Position numbers and translations under genes: made by a program
Notes under the pieces: model-generated
Databases searched by the model: none
What the model was told of the DNA's origin: nothing
What the model saw: only the letters and a program-made list of their open reading frames with translations
Shown: positions 18,312-27,498 of the stretch, in pieces
Numbering within the stretch: the first letter of the stretch is position 1
How the letters are laid out: the number at the start of each line of letters is the position of its first letter
Assembly: GCA_947501445.1 (NCBI GenBank)
Contig: CANMVS010000027.1
Span: 1-57,864 of the forward strand
Length of the DNA stretch: 57,864 nt
Direction of reading: 5' to 3'
Source: an uncultured Rhizobiaceae group bacterium
Lineage (GTDB): Bacteria; Pseudomonadota; Alphaproteobacteria; Rhizobiales; Rhizobiaceae

Positions 18312-19247
18312 CTATCGGGCGGCCAGATGAATCCCCGCCATCATGCAACGTACAGAGCCACCCGCCAGCTCTATCGTGGGGACGTTGATTGGCACCGGTA
18401 TGGCGCTGGCTTCAATTGTTTTGATTTGCGCTTTTGTCAGGGCGCTGAATGCCCGTTTGGAAAGTGCCAGGATACGGCCTTGTGAACCCTGCAATTCAAT
18501 GGCGTTACCGGCAAAATTACCAATTTGATCTTCACTGAGCGCAATCACGTCTTTGCCCGATGCTTCAAGGCGTTCAATAATCTGCTGTTTGCGCATGTCA
18601 TCGTCAATCATATCAAGGCAGATCAGAACAAAATTTGTAGCGATGCACATCAGGACATTGGTGTGATAGATGGCCTTTGCGTTGCGGTCACGGGCTTCGA
18701 AAACCATGGGTTCATAATTGAAATGGGTACAGAACCTCTCCAGCGCGACAGGATCTGTTCGATTTGACTGAACAGCATAGGCGACCCGGTCGATGTGATC
18801 GAGAACCATGGCGCCGGTGCCTTCAAGGTACAAGCCATCGTGTTCAAGTCCAGAATAATCAATGACATCCTGAACGCGGTAGTTGGATTTAAGCATATCG
18901 ATAACATCTGCGCGGCGTTCTCTGCGCCGGTTTGATGCATACATTGGGTAATTCGCCACATGTCCACCGACATGGGTTGAGAACCAGTTGTTCGGAAAAA
19001 CAGCGTCCGGTGTATCAACGGTTTCATCCTCAAAAACATGGGTTCTGATCCCATATCTGTTGAGTATATCGCTGGCACCGGTGACTTCGGCATAGGCGTT
19101 TTTGGCGACCATGACCGGATCACCGATCGGATCGGCCTGAAAAGCATTGTCGCTGGCTGTTTGCGCATTGGGCGAAAAGCGATGAGGTCTGATCATGACG
19201 ATGGATGATGGCGCCTGCGCACTATGCCTGAACGATCCGACGGGCAT
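18312..19247 (-). CDS. ctlX: CtlX-type amidinotransferase-fold hydrolase (citrulline/arginine utilisation)
   Basis: A 311-residue member of the guanidino-group-modifying (arginine deiminase/amidinotransferase) superfamily, COG4874 type. The N-terminal segment SSIVMIRPHRFSPNAQTA and TPDAVFPNNWFSTH (catalytic Asp) are characteristic. The catalytic His is in AKAIYHTNVLMCIATNF, and the nucleophilic Cys is near the end in LAGGSVRCMMAGIHL. CtlX proteins are linked to citrulline or arginine breakdown to ornithine. Here the gene directly follows an ornithine cyclodeaminase gene, 6 bp apart on the same strand, so the pair would take the amino acid on to proline (inference). Confidence 0.88.
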   Translation of the reverse strand: MPVGSFRHSAQAPSSIVMIRPHRFSPNAQTASDNAFQADPIGDPVMVAKNAYAEVTGASDILNRYGIRTHVFEDETVDTPDAVFPNNWFSTHVGGHVANYPMYASNRRRERRADVIDMLKSNYRVQDVIDYSGLEHDGLYLEGTGAMVLDHIDRVAYAVQSNRTDPVALERFCTHFNYEPMVFEARDRNAKAIYHTNVLMCIATNFVLICLDMIDDDMRKQQIIERLEASGKDVIALSEDQIGNFAGNAIELQGSQGRILALSKRAFSALTKAQIKTIEASAIPVPINVPTIELAGGSVRCMMAGIHLAAR

Positions 19248-19253
19248 ATTGAA

Positions 19254-20330
19254 TTACACCTTGTCGGCGGCGCGTAACAGCATTCCAAAAAGGTCCCGCG
19301 GCTCATCAGGATCAGCAATCATATCAAGGTTGGCGAAGTGGCCGGTCGTCGAGAGCTGGTCACGAATGTAGCGCAATGCCGAAAAGTCCTCGATGGCAAA
19401 GCCGACGCTATCAAACAGTGTGACCTGTTCTGCAGATACGCGGCCCGGAACTTCACCGCGCATCACCTGCCACAGTTCAACAACCGGGTGGTTATCATCC
19501 AATTGCTGTATCTCGCCCTCTATGCGGGTTTGAGGCGGGTACTCAACAAAAATGGTGGAGCGATGCAGGATGTCTGCGTGCAGTTCGGTTTTACCCGGGC
19601 AGTCGCCGCCAACCGCATTGATATGGACGCCCGAGCCGACCATATTGTCGGTCAATATGGTGGCATTTTGCTTGTCTGCCGTGCAGGTCGTAATGATGTG
19701 TGCACCCTCAACCGCTTCTTGCGGTGAGTTGCACAGTTCAATTTGAAAAGAGCGATCAGCAAGATTGCGGGCACATTTTTGTGTTGCCTGCGGGTCTATA
19801 TCATAGAGGCGAATCCTGTTGATGCCGGTGATCGCCTGAAAGGCCAGTGCCTGAAATTCCGACTGTGCGCCATTACCGATGATCGCCATGCAATCGGCGC
19901 CACGTGGCGCCAGATATTTGGCCGCCATCGCGGATGTGGCTGCGGTCCGCAGGGCGGTTAATATTGTCATTTCGGACAGAAGCACCGGATAGCCACTGGC
20001 AACCTGTGACAATACGCCAAAGGCGGTAACCGTCTGCAGGCCTTCTTTCATGTTTTTGGGGTGACCATTGACGTATTTGAACCCATAGACATCGCCATCA
20101 CTTGTTGGCATCAGCTCAATGACACCCTCAGCGGAATGTGATGCAACGCGCGGAGTTTTATCAAACAGGGCCCATCGCTTGAAATCACTCTCCAGATAGT
20201 CAGCCATGCCTTTCAGGACGTTCTCAATGCCGATTTGCAATACGATTTTCATCATGTCGTCAACGCTGACGAATGGAACGATGCTGAGATTTTGCTTTGT
20301 CTGGTTGAGCATTTGAACGCCGCCTGCCAT
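19254..20330 (-). CDS. Ornithine cyclodeaminase
   Basis: Converts L-ornithine to L-proline plus ammonia, NAD-dependent, in the cytosol. This is the long form of the family, about 358 residues. Visible are VPFVSVDDMMKIVLQIGIEN, the substrate-side GFKYVNGHPKN, the helix LTALRTAATSAMAAKYLAPR, the Rossmann loop MAIIGNGAQSEFQALAF and the catalytic-Asp region INAVGGDCPGKTELH. The start is uncertain: ATG at 20330, a TTG at 20342 that sits close to GAGGA, or an ATG at 20312. It is first in a two-gene operon with ctlX. A family 1 repeat and a palindrome lie upstream. Confidence 0.92.
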   Translation of the reverse strand: MAGGVQMLNQTKQNLSIVPFVSVDDMMKIVLQIGIENVLKGMADYLESDFKRWALFDKTPRVASHSAEGVIELMPTSDGDVYGFKYVNGHPKNMKEGLQTVTAFGVLSQVASGYPVLLSEMTILTALRTAATSAMAAKYLAPRGADCMAIIGNGAQSEFQALAFQAITGINRIRLYDIDPQATQKCARNLADRSFQIELCNSPQEAVEGAHIITTCTADKQNATILTDNMVGSGVHINAVGGDCPGKTELHADILHRSTIFVEYPPQTRIEGEIQQLDDNHPVVELWQVMRGEVPGRVSAEQVTLFDSVGFAIEDFSALRYIRDQLSTTGHFANLDMIADPDEPRDLFGMLLRAADKV

Positions 20331-20351
20331 GAATGTTGCCAAGTTTCCTCA

Positions 20352-20450
20352 ACCGTTTCACGTTTTTTCAGAAACGGGACAACGGTGCCGGTCTTTGCTT
20401 TTGTTGATGCATTCAGGTTCTGCCGATTCCGTCAAAACCTGAATTGCTCC
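20352..20450 (+). repeat. Family 1 two-hairpin repeat, copy C (full length)
   Basis: A full-length copy in the upstream region of the ornithine cyclodeaminase gene, which reads leftward. Hairpin 1 is a perfect CCGTTTC / GAAACGG. Hairpin 2 is TTCAGGTTCTG / CAAAACCTGAA, with one mismatch, around the invariant loop CCGATTCCGT. If the promoter lies beyond it, at about 20460-20600, the repeat would be transcribed in the 5' leader. Confidence 0.9.
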
Positions 20451-20511
20451 GGTATCAGGCAGGAATGATAGATTATAGCGTCGCCAACAAAAATGGCAAA
20501 ATTGTCTAAAG

Positions 20512-20532
20512 ATCGATAGATATTCTATCGAT
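20512..20532. promoter_or_regulatory. Palindrome upstream of the ornithine cyclodeaminase operon
   Basis: A perfect inverted repeat, ATCGATAG-(5 bp)-CTATCGAT, in the space between hemW and the ornithine cyclodeaminase gene. An AATTGTCT half-site like the one at 17739-17747 is next to it. It may be a regulator-binding site or an AT-rich hairpin. Function is inferred only. Confidence 0.4.
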
Positions 20533-20600
20533 TTTACAGCATGAACTGTGCAAATTCACAAATTGAACGAGGTTGGCACACCCACAATCGTCTTTTGCTG

Positions 20601-21779
20601 TCAGGCTGCCAGATCCGCAACAACAGCGTCAAGAACCAGCATACCGGACGGGGTGCAGCGCAAACGCGCATTGCCGAGACGTTCAATCAAGCCGTGGGAA
20701 ATCAGAAAAGCTTCCTTTTCCGGGTCAAGTGAACGTTCGGACAAGGCGTGCCATCGGGTAAGATCCATGCCTTCGCGCAGGCGCAGACCCATCAGCATCA
20801 GTTCATCGGCCTGCGCATCCGGGTCAAGGTGTTCCGTCGTTTCAACACCATGGCCGCGGGCTTCCACATGGCTAATCCATTGTTCCGGATTGCGCCAGTT
20901 CGCTGTGCCGGTTTTGCCGTTGTTGCTGAGTATGCGACCATGGGCACCTGCACCAAGCCCAACATAATCACCGTAACGCCAGTAGGTCAGGTTATGACGG
21001 CTTTCTGCACCCGGTACCGCATGATTGGACACTTCATAGGCCGGCAGTCCGTGCTGGCTGGTAAGGGCTTGTGTTGCCTGGTAAAGATCGGCTGACAGAT
21101 CACCGTCGGGAACAACCAGTTTGCCGCTGGCATGCAGACCAAAAAATGGTGTGCCCTGCTCGATCGTCAATTGGTACAACGACAGATGATCAGCCGAATA
21201 GGCAATGGCGCGAGCCAATTCACGCTCCCATTCCGTGACGGTTTGATTGGGCCGGGCATAAATCAGATCAAAAGACAGGCGTGGAAAAATTTCCCGGGCA
21301 AGGTCGATGGCCTTAACGGCTTCGTCAGCCGAATGCATGCGGCCGAGAACCTTGAGGTCGCGGTCATTGAGCGCCTGTACGCCCAAGGAAACCCTGTTCA
21401 CACCGGCGCTTCGATAGCCATGAAACCGGTTTGCCTCAACACTGGTTGGATTTGCCTCAAGCGTAATCTCTATTCCATCCGGCGCATGCCAGGCACTGGC
21501 GATGGCCTGAAGTATGGCATCCACGGTTTCGGGTTCCATGAGTGATGGCGTGCCGCCGCCAAAAAATACACTGGTGATTTCGCGTGGGCCGGTCATGGCG
21601 CGCATATGGGCAATTTCCCGGCGGAAAGCTGCGACAAAACGCGGTTGATCGATCGGTTTGTGGCGCACATGACTGTTGAAATCACAATAGGGGCATTTAG
21701 CGGCACAAAAGGGCCAGTGTACATAAATGCCAAACCCCGGCTCGTCGCTGGAACCGGAATTTATGCTTGCAATATTCAT
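20601..21779 (-). CDS. hemW: Radical SAM heme chaperone HemW
   Basis: A 392-residue radical SAM protein of the HemW type, which delivers heme to respiratory enzymes. It was formerly annotated as oxygen-independent coproporphyrinogen oxidase. The cluster motif [17 protein letters not shown] (Cys-x3-Cys-x2-Cys) is near residue 25. [19 protein letters not shown] and [15 protein letters not shown] are also typical, as is the C-terminal HemN_C domain. It lacks the N-terminal extension of true HemN. The ATG overlaps the rdgB stop by 4 bp, so the two are translationally coupled. Confidence 0.93.
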   Translation of the reverse strand: MNIASINSGSSDEPGFGIYVHWPFCAAKCPYCDFNSHVRHKPIDQPRFVAAFRREIAHMRAMTGPREITSVFFGGGTPSLMEPETVDAILQAIASAWHAPDGIEITLEANPTSVEANRFHGYRSAGVNRVSLGVQALNDRDLKVLGRMHSADEAVKAIDLAREIFPRLSFDLIYARPNQTVTEWERELARAIAYSADHLSLYQLTIEQGTPFFGLHASGKLVVPDGDLSADLYQATQALTSQHGLPAYEVSNHAVPGAESRHNLTYWRYGDYVGLGAGAHGRILSNNGKTGTANWRNPEQWISHVEARGHGVETTEHLDPDAQADELMLMGLRLREGMDLTRWHALSERSLDPEKEAFLISHGLIERLGNARLRCTPSGMLVLDAVVADLAA

Positions 21780-22411
21780 GCTGATTTCTTTTCAAGGCAC
21801 TTTTCGGCAAATAGTTTAAATGCCCGGGCCCGATGGGAAAGAGCCATGTCCTGACCGTGGGACCAGCCGTGTTTTTCATCGCTGCTCATCTCACCAAAGG
21901 TGCGATCATAGCCATCGGGCAGAAAGACCGGATCATAACCAAAGCCCTGTTCGCCGCGCGGTGGCCAGACGATCACCCCTTCGACCTCGCCACGAAAAAA
22001 TTCCACATGGCGGTCTGGCCATGCAAGGCAGATGACCGAAACAAAACGCGCCTGACGATTATTTCTCTGCGTTGCCCGCAGTTCGTCATCAACCCGTTTC
22101 ATTGCCAGCTGAAAGTCTCTTTCAGGCCCGCCCCAACGGGCAGAATAGATGCCCGGTGCACCGTCAAGCCCATCCACAACCAGGCCTGAATCATCCGAAA
22201 GTGCCGGCATGTTGGATGCGGTTGCGGCGGCCACCGCCTTCAGTTCCGCATTGGCTTCAAACGTCAGACCTGTTTCTTCCGGTTCTTCAAGATCAAGTTC
22301 TGCAGCTGTACTCAATTGGTAACCAAGCGGATCCAACAGCGCGCGCAACTCGCGGATTTTGCCTTGATTGTGACTGGCGATGACCAGCGCTCTTTCAGTC
22401 AGTTTTCTCAA
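21776..22411 (-). CDS. rdgB: RdgB/HAM1 non-canonical purine NTP pyrophosphatase
   Basis: Cleans the nucleotide pool by hydrolysing ITP, dITP and XTP to monophosphates. It has 211 residues. Motifs are [17 protein letters not shown] at the N-terminus (substrate loop), the catalytic [37 protein letters not shown], and the end SHRARAF. The start is a TTG at 22411, preceded by GGATGGATGGG; the only nearby ATG in that sequence is followed by a stop in its own frame. It lies in the leftward rph-VOC-rdgB-hemW block typical of Hyphomicrobiales. Confidence 0.95.
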   Translation of the reverse strand: MRKLTERALVIASHNQGKIRELRALLDPLGYQLSTAAELDLEEPEETGLTFEANAELKAVAAATASNMPALSDDSGLVVDGLDGAPGIYSARWGGPERDFQLAMKRVDDELRATQRNNRQARFVSVICLAWPDRHVEFFRGEVEGVIVWPPRGEQGFGYDPVFLPDGYDRTFGEMSSDEKHGWSHGQDMALSHRARAFKLFAEKCLEKKSA

Positions 22412-22443
22412 TTACCCATCCATCCTGTGCGCTATTTGTTCAG

Positions 22444-22881
22444 TCAAATCTGATTGTCAGTGAACCCCCACATGCGGGGTTCTCCAAATTCGATACTATT
22501 GCCAGCCGGGTCACGCACATACAAAGAGCGTGCACCATTTGGCCAGCAAAAATCCGCTTCGATCTCAATACCGTTATCGTGCATTTTTTGTTTTATTGAC
22601 GGCAATCTGTCGGCCGATACGGCAAAACACGCATGCCCGGCGCCGCTTGCGCCGTGGGATGGAACCGGCATGGTTGTGCTGCCAGCCGGTTTTATGGTTT
22701 CATTTGGGTTGAAAATCAGCACCATACCGGGCCCGCAGCGAAAAAAAACATGGCGGTTGCCAGCACGCGAAACCTTTTCAAGTGCCAAAATACCGCCATA
22801 AAAATCCTCTGCCGCATCAAGATCATCGGCATAGAGGGCCGTTTCCAGTATCGACTGAATTTCCTGCAGGTTGCCGGACAT
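22444..22881 (-). CDS. VOC-family (glyoxalase/fosfomycin-resistance-like) protein
   Basis: A 145-residue VOC protein. ILETALYADDLDAAEDFYGG opens the first beta-alpha-beta module, and VFFRCGPGMVLIFNP closes it. The second module has GHACFAVSADRLPSIKQKM and ends SLYVRDPAGNSIEFGEP, with the Glu typical of the metal-binding set. The role is unknown. The ATG at 22881 is preceded by GGGG; the longer frame to 22914 would take in the family 1 repeat and is rejected. It lies between rph and rdgB on the same strand. The upstream 120 bp is repeat copy D, so it may be read from the rph transcript. Confidence 0.88.
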   Translation of the reverse strand: MSGNLQEIQSILETALYADDLDAAEDFYGGILALEKVSRAGNRHVFFRCGPGMVLIFNPNETIKPAGSTTMPVPSHGASGAGHACFAVSADRLPSIKQKMHDNGIEIEADFCWPNGARSLYVRDPAGNSIEFGEPRMWGFTDNQI

Positions 22882-22904
22882 GATGCCAACCCCGTTCGGT
22901 TTAG

Positions 22905-23004
22905 GCCGTTTCACGTTTTACTAGAAACGGGACAACGGTATCGGCCTTTGATTTTGTTGGTGCATTCAGGCTTTGCCGATTCCGTCAAAACCTGAATTGC
23001 GCTA
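22905..23004 (+). repeat. Family 1 two-hairpin repeat, copy D (full length)
   Basis: A full-length copy filling the gap between rph and the VOC gene. Hairpin 1 is a perfect CCGTTTC / GAAACGG. Hairpin 2 is TTCAGGCTTTG / CAAAACCTGAA, with one mismatch, around the invariant loop CCGATTCCGT. Its right edge, ATTGCGCTA, contains the rph stop codon (TAG read leftward). Confidence 0.9.
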
Positions 23005-23718
23005 GGCGGTCACCTGTTTTTGCATGCCGACAAGATCGCTGATGCCGGATTTGGCAAGGCCAAGCAGTGCAGCAAATTCTTCTTCGCTGAATGGTTTGCC
23101 TTCTGCCGTCCCCTGAATTTCAACAATGCCGCCAGAACCTGTCATGACAAAATTGGCATCTGTTTCTGCAGATGAATCTTCTGCATAATCCAGATCAAGA
23201 ACCGTCTGATTAAGGAAAATACCACAGGAAATAGCAGCAATATGGTCTTTCAGAACTTTGTCTGCTTTGACCATCTGCCGCGCTTCCATCCACTTCAGAC
23301 AATCGTGCAATGCCACCCAGGCACCGGTAATAGCCGCTGTTCGGGTGCCGCCATCGGCCTGAAGTACATCGCAGTCGATCGAAATCTGACGTTCGCCAAG
23401 TGCTTCAAGATCCACAACTGCGCGCAGTGACCGACCGATCAGCCGCTGAATCTCCTGGGTTCTGCCACTTTGCTTACCGGCAGAGGCCTCGCGCCGCATA
23501 CGGTCTCCGGTGGCGCGCGGCAACATGCCGTATTCGGCTGTAACCCATCCCTTGCCGGCATTGCGCAGCCACGGTGGCACACGTTCTTCCAGACTGGCTG
23601 TGCACAGCACATGTGTATCGCCGAATTTGACGAGGCACGAGCCTTCTGCGTGTTTGGAAAATCCCCGCTCAAATGAGACGGCCCGCATCTGGTCGATCTG
23701 TCTGCCTGATGGGCGCAT
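23002..23718 (-). CDS. rph: Ribonuclease PH
   Basis: A phosphate-dependent 3'-5' exoribonuclease that trims tRNA 3' ends and structured RNAs. It has 238 residues. The family start [20 protein letters not shown] is present, then [37 protein letters not shown] (phosphate-binding and oligomer contacts) and [20 protein letters not shown] with the catalytic Asp residues. AGGAG precedes the ATG. It diverges from hrcA across a 466-bp gap. The stop codon TAG lies inside repeat copy D, so the extreme C-terminus abuts the repeat. Confidence 0.97.
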   Translation of the reverse strand: MRPSGRQIDQMRAVSFERGFSKHAEGSCLVKFGDTHVLCTASLEERVPPWLRNAGKGWVTAEYGMLPRATGDRMRREASAGKQSGRTQEIQRLIGRSLRAVVDLEALGERQISIDCDVLQADGGTRTAAITGAWVALHDCLKWMEARQMVKADKVLKDHIAAISCGIFLNQTVLDLDYAEDSSAETDANFVMTGSGGIVEIQGTAEGKPFSEEEFAALLGLAKSGISDLVGMQKQVTA

Positions 23719-24184
23719 ATGTAAACTCCTGTTGATTTAGCGGGGTTCTAGTGCGTTTCATCGTTATATTCAAGCAATTGATGATATCCGTCAGGAACAT
23801 CGGGCTGAAAGCCTGGGCACGCAATTTGGTGTTGTTCCATTTTTCAATATCAACCCATTTTCCCGTGATGATATGCATTATTGATATCTGCAGTGTGCCG
23901 CAGTTTCCCAAGATGAAAAGCCATCGGAGTTCTGGCCAATAATACAGTATCATCAGCCCGAAACAGGGAATGACGAAACAAAAAACCGCGCTCTGATTCC
24001 ACACCTGTTGTTCTGGGACAGGCACGGGCGAATTGAGCGATAAACCGGCACAAATCGCATCCGGGGCGGTGTTGGGCTGCCAGATTGACAAAAACTACCT
24101 ATATATAGAACAGTCAACTTGCATTTACCCGGTCAGACGGACCAAAGTAAATGATGAGTACGCCGCAGCTATGAGTCGTTATGA
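23719..24184. other. 466-bp divergent region between rph and hrcA
   Basis: No recognisable gene. A leftward open frame (23669-24091) encodes a partly hydrophobic 140-residue product, but it overlaps the rph start, has no family signature and no clear ribosome-binding site, so I treat it as probably non-coding. A TTGACA box lies at 24085-24090 before hrcA, without a convincing partner at standard spacing. I saw no CIRCE-type inverted repeat here. Confidence 0.4.
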
Positions 24185-25261
24185 ATGAACAGCAATCCTG
24201 GCCCTGATTATGGGAAAACCGTGCCGCTGGATGAGCGCACCAGAGAGATATTTCGCCGCATAGTCGAACTGTATCTTGATTCAGGTGATCCGGTGGGCTC
24301 GCGCAATCTGTCGCGTATATTACCCATGGCGCTTTCAGCCGCCTCGGTGCGCAACGTGATGAGTGATCTGGAAGAGCTGGGATTGATTTATGCGCCTCAT
24401 ATAAGCGCCGGTCGGTTGCCGACCCAGCAGGGACTGCGTTTTTTTGTTGATGCCTTTATGGAGTCTGGCGATCTGTCACATGATGAACGCGACATGATTG
24501 AACGACAGGTCAGCGGTATTGAGCGCAACCCGTCTGTTGAGACGCTTTTGACCGAGGCAAGTCAATTGCTGTCTGGCATGTCACGCGGTGCAGGACTGGT
24601 TATTACAAACAAGAACGATGCAGTTGTTAAACACATCGAATTTGTACGGCTTGAGCCGTCTCGCGCACTTGTGGTGCTGGTGGCGGAAAACGATCAGGTC
24701 GAAAACCGTATCATTGACCTGCCTGCCGGTGTGACGGCATCGCAATTGACGGAAGCCGGTAATTTTCTCAACGCCAATCTGGCTGGCCGCACGCTGGATG
24801 AACTGCACGGTGAACTGACACGCCTGAAAGAAAACATTGGTCGCGAGCTGGATGAATTGTCCCAAACCTTGGTCGAACGGGGTGTTGCCATATGGTCCGG
24901 CAGCGCAGAAGGTCAGCCCGCCAGGCTTATCGTACGTGGTCGGGCCAATTTGCTGGAAACGATTTCGGATGCAGAAGAAATTGAGCGGCTGCGTCTGCTG
25001 TTTGATGATCTGGAAAAGAAAGATGGCCTTATCGAGCTGCTGGAATTGGCGGAATCGGGCTCGGGCGTGCGGATTTTTATCGGCTCGGAAAACAAACTTT
25101 TCTCCTTGTCAGGCTCATCCTTGATTGTCGCTCCTTATCGTGACAGTGAAGAGCGGGTTATCGGTGCAGTGGGTGTCATTGGTCCCACGAGGCTCAATTA
25201 TGCGCGCATCGTACCGATGGTTGACTATACTGCGCAGATGGTTTCGCGGATGATACGCTAG
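24185..25261 (+). CDS. hrcA: Heat-inducible transcription repressor HrcA
   Basis: The repressor of class I heat-shock genes, which binds CIRCE elements, usually before groESL. It has 358 residues. The N-terminal winged helix contains [40 protein letters not shown] and [20 protein letters not shown]. The dimerisation/GAF-like part ends with [20 protein letters not shown] and [19 protein letters not shown]. grpE follows 77 bp later, the common alphaproteobacterial pairing. The ATG at 24185 was taken, although another ATG in a different frame lies four bases upstream. Confidence 0.97.
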   Translation: MNSNPGPDYGKTVPLDERTREIFRRIVELYLDSGDPVGSRNLSRILPMALSAASVRNVMSDLEELGLIYAPHISAGRLPTQQGLRFFVDAFMESGDLSHDERDMIERQVSGIERNPSVETLLTEASQLLSGMSRGAGLVITNKNDAVVKHIEFVRLEPSRALVVLVAENDQVENRIIDLPAGVTASQLTEAGNFLNANLAGRTLDELHGELTRLKENIGRELDELSQTLVERGVAIWSGSAEGQPARLIVRGRANLLETISDAEEIERLRLLFDDLEKKDGLIELLELAESGSGVRIFIGSENKLFSLSGSSLIVAPYRDSEERVIGAVGVIGPTRLNYARIVPMVDYTAQMVSRMIR

Positions 25262-25338
25262 TATCTCTTGATTTTTTCTGCTGAAACCTCGATATGCGGT
25301 GCAACAAATCAAAATTAGTGTGAAGGATATGTCGCGTC

Positions 25339-25974
25339 ATGACCGATGAGACAAAAAAAACCGGCGTTGACGAGGAAATCGCAGCAAAGGCTTTTGAAGC
25401 AGACTTAAGCGAAGAAGCGTCCATGGAAGAGGCTGAGATCGATCCGGCAGCGCCAACGCCACTGGATATGATGATCGCTGAACGCGATGAAATGAAAGAT
25501 AAATATCTGCGCCTGGCAGCAGAGATGGACAATTTGCGCCGCCGCACCGCCCGTGATGTGCGCGACGCCAAATCCTATTCCGTGGCAAATTTTGCCCGCG
25601 ATATGCTTGCTGTCTCGGACAACCTGCGCCGAGCGCTGGATGCCGTACCGGAAGATTCCGGTGAAGCAGACAATGCTGGCCTCAAAGCGCTGGTTGAAGG
25701 TGTTGAAATGACCGAGCGGTCAATGCTGTCCGCACTGGAGCGCCATGGTGTGAAAAAACTCACGCCGTCCGGGCAAAAATTCGACCCGAATTTCCATCAG
25801 GCCATGTTCGAAGTACCCAATCCTGAGGTGCCCAACAACACAGTGGTGGAAGTGGTCCAGGATGGATACATTATCGGCGAGCGCGTATTGCGCCCGGCCA
25901 TGGTTGGTGTTGCAAAGGGCGGCCCCAAGCAATCTGCCGAGACAGTTGAAACCGAGGCTGAAGCCACGAAGTAA
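25339..25974 (+). CDS. grpE: Nucleotide exchange factor GrpE
   Basis: Co-chaperone that releases ADP from DnaK, 211 residues. An acidic, disordered N-terminus (residues 1-45) leads into the long coiled coil ([39 protein letters not shown]). The C-terminal beta wing has [20 protein letters not shown] and the signature [20 protein letters not shown]. It lies downstream of hrcA. dnaK and dnaJ are not in this window. Confidence 0.97.
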   Translation: MTDETKKTGVDEEIAAKAFEADLSEEASMEEAEIDPAAPTPLDMMIAERDEMKDKYLRLAAEMDNLRRRTARDVRDAKSYSVANFARDMLAVSDNLRRALDAVPEDSGEADNAGLKALVEGVEMTERSMLSALERHGVKKLTPSGQKFDPNFHQAMFEVPNPEVPNNTVVEVVQDGYIIGERVLRPAMVGVAKGGPKQSAETVETEAEATK

Positions 25975-26072
25975 CGGGTTCGCTGGCTGATCGTGTCGGC
26001 AGCCCATGGATCGTCACCTGGGGTTTCGGTTGCAACAGTATCCGGCACTCTCCAATGGTAGGTTGATAGGCT

Positions 26073-26708
26073 GTGACATTCCTCGCGTGGCTTGATTACA
26101 CCGGTATCATCGTTTTTGCCGCGACCGGCGCCCTGGCCGCATCACGCAAACAGCTCGATCTGATCGGTTTTTTGTTTCTGGCGGCCATCACCGGTGTTGG
26201 TGGTGGCACATTGCGTGACCTGGTGCTTGGTCTGACGCCGGTGTTTTGGGTTCGAGAACCCCTCTATCTGCTGCTTTGCAGTGTGGTCGCCGTCGTGATA
26301 TTTTTTACCGCACACCGGTTGGAGTCCCGCTACAGGTTTCTCCTTTGGCTGGATGCGGCCGGCCTTGCCGTCTTTTCCGTTATGGGCGCTGCGACAGGGC
26401 TTGCCGCGACCGGTTCGCCGACGATTGCAATTGTAACAGGTGTTTTGACAGCAACCTTCGGCGGTGTCCTGCGTGATCTCATTTCCTCTGAGCCATCGGT
26501 TTTGATGCGCCGGGAGATTTACGTCACTGCTGCCCTGTTTGGGGCCAGTGCCTTCGTCCTGTGTGACTGGTTTGGTGTTGGGACGGATATGGCTTCTGTT
26601 GCAGCCTTCGGCGTTGCCTTTGTCGTTCGCGGTGGTGCGTTGCGATTTGGCTGGCGTATGCCATCCTACAAGAGCGCACCCGGCCGCCCGCCGGAGGACA
26701 TTTTCTAG
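26073..26708 (+). CDS. TRIC/UPF0126-family cation channel
   Basis: A 211-residue inner-membrane protein with about seven helices built from two repeated three-helix units, as in bacterial TRIC channels (YicG/UPF0126). The repeat signature is GVGGGTLRDLVLGLTPVFWV in the first half and TATFGGVLRDLISSEPSVLM in the second; the paired Gly-Gly and Arg-Asp are diagnostic. It probably conducts monovalent cations. The GTG start at 26073 is the first codon fitting the family N-terminus. It is a single gene between grpE and a leftward TetR gene. Confidence 0.92.
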   Translation: MTFLAWLDYTGIIVFAATGALAASRKQLDLIGFLFLAAITGVGGGTLRDLVLGLTPVFWVREPLYLLLCSVVAVVIFFTAHRLESRYRFLLWLDAAGLAVFSVMGAATGLAATGSPTIAIVTGVLTATFGGVLRDLISSEPSVLMRREIYVTAALFGASAFVLCDWFGVGTDMASVAAFGVAFVVRGGALRFGWRMPSYKSAPGRPPEDIF

Positions 26709-26797
26709 TGCACCGATTTTGATCAAGGTCCAATTTGAGACACACAAGGTTAAAGGTAGACTTAGTGCAATACGAAGTGCTGTCAGCAAAATCGAGA

Positions 26798-27391
26798 CTA
26801 TTTCTTCCAGGAATCAATAGTTGCGTTGGCAGTTTCAACGTAACTTTTGGCAGCTGTCACATCTGCAGCATCACGGCTTAGCAGGCCGATAGCCATCAAT
26901 GCGCCGACGATGAAATCCCCGGCCGCCTTGCCGTCGACATTGTTTCTTACCTCGCCACTGATCTTTGTGCGTTCGATCAAACCGGCCGTTGCTTCGCGCA
27001 CATCGTTGAAATGGCCGTCTGTCAACTTCTTGGCTTCAGCAATGTTCAGCGCCGCGTTTTCGACAATCGTGTTTACAAAAAAACAGCCAAAATGCCCCCT
27101 GCTGCCCTCACACGGTGTCACATTGGCATTCAGCAGTTCCTTTAAAGCAGCGAGATTGTCCGCTCGATCGATCGGCGCAATAACAAATTGCCTGCCGCGT
27201 TCGCGATAGACCTTCAATGCTTCGATAAACAGGCCTTCCTTGCCGTTGAATTCGGTGCGTATGGCAAACCGACCTAAGCCGACAGTCTTTTCAATTGCTC
27301 GAATACTGAGCGCCTTGTAGCCAAAGCGCCAGAATGCATAGCAGGCGTCTTCGATCGCCTTCTCGCGCAAGTAATTTTTCTGTCTGGCCAA
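26798..27391 (-). CDS. TetR/AcrR-family transcriptional regulator
   Basis: A 197-residue repressor. The N-terminal helix-turn-helix is YLREKAIEDACYAFWRFGYK through SIRAIEKTVGLGRFAIRTEF. The all-helical C-terminal ligand domain is of the type with HFGCFFVNTIVENA (a Cys in the ligand region, as in many small-TetR proteins). It diverges from a DUF1330 gene across about 107 bp that contains a perfect palindrome (27471-27486), the likely operator. The ligand is unknown. Confidence 0.92.
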   Translation of the reverse strand: MARQKNYLREKAIEDACYAFWRFGYKALSIRAIEKTVGLGRFAIRTEFNGKEGLFIEALKVYRERGRQFVIAPIDRADNLAALKELLNANVTPCEGSRGHFGCFFVNTIVENAALNIAEAKKLTDGHFNDVREATAGLIERTKISGEVRNNVDGKAAGDFIVGALMAIGLLSRDAADVTAAKSYVETANATIDSWKK

Positions 27392-27435
27392 ACTTCACAT
27401 TCCTTTTGCCGGCTGTGGTGCATTGCTAATACGAG

Positions 27436-27486
27436 TTGACAAAATAACACTTCTGTCGTAGGGATTCAAACACTACAAACGTAGTG
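27436..27486 (+). promoter_or_regulatory. Promoter and putative TetR operator before the DUF1330 gene
   Basis: A TTGACA -35 box at 27436-27441 is followed, at about the right distance, by a weak -10 near 27459-27464. A perfect inverted repeat CACTAC-AAAC-GTAGTG follows at 27471-27486, where transcription would start. The palindrome's position next to a divergent TetR gene makes it the likely operator (inference). Confidence 0.5.
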
Positions 27487-27498
27487 AAAAGTAGAAAC

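Noticed and set aside
24085-24110. Sigma-70 or heat-shock promoter before hrcA
   Set aside because: A TTGACA box is present, but no -10 box lies at acceptable spacing, and no RpoH-type pair was seen.
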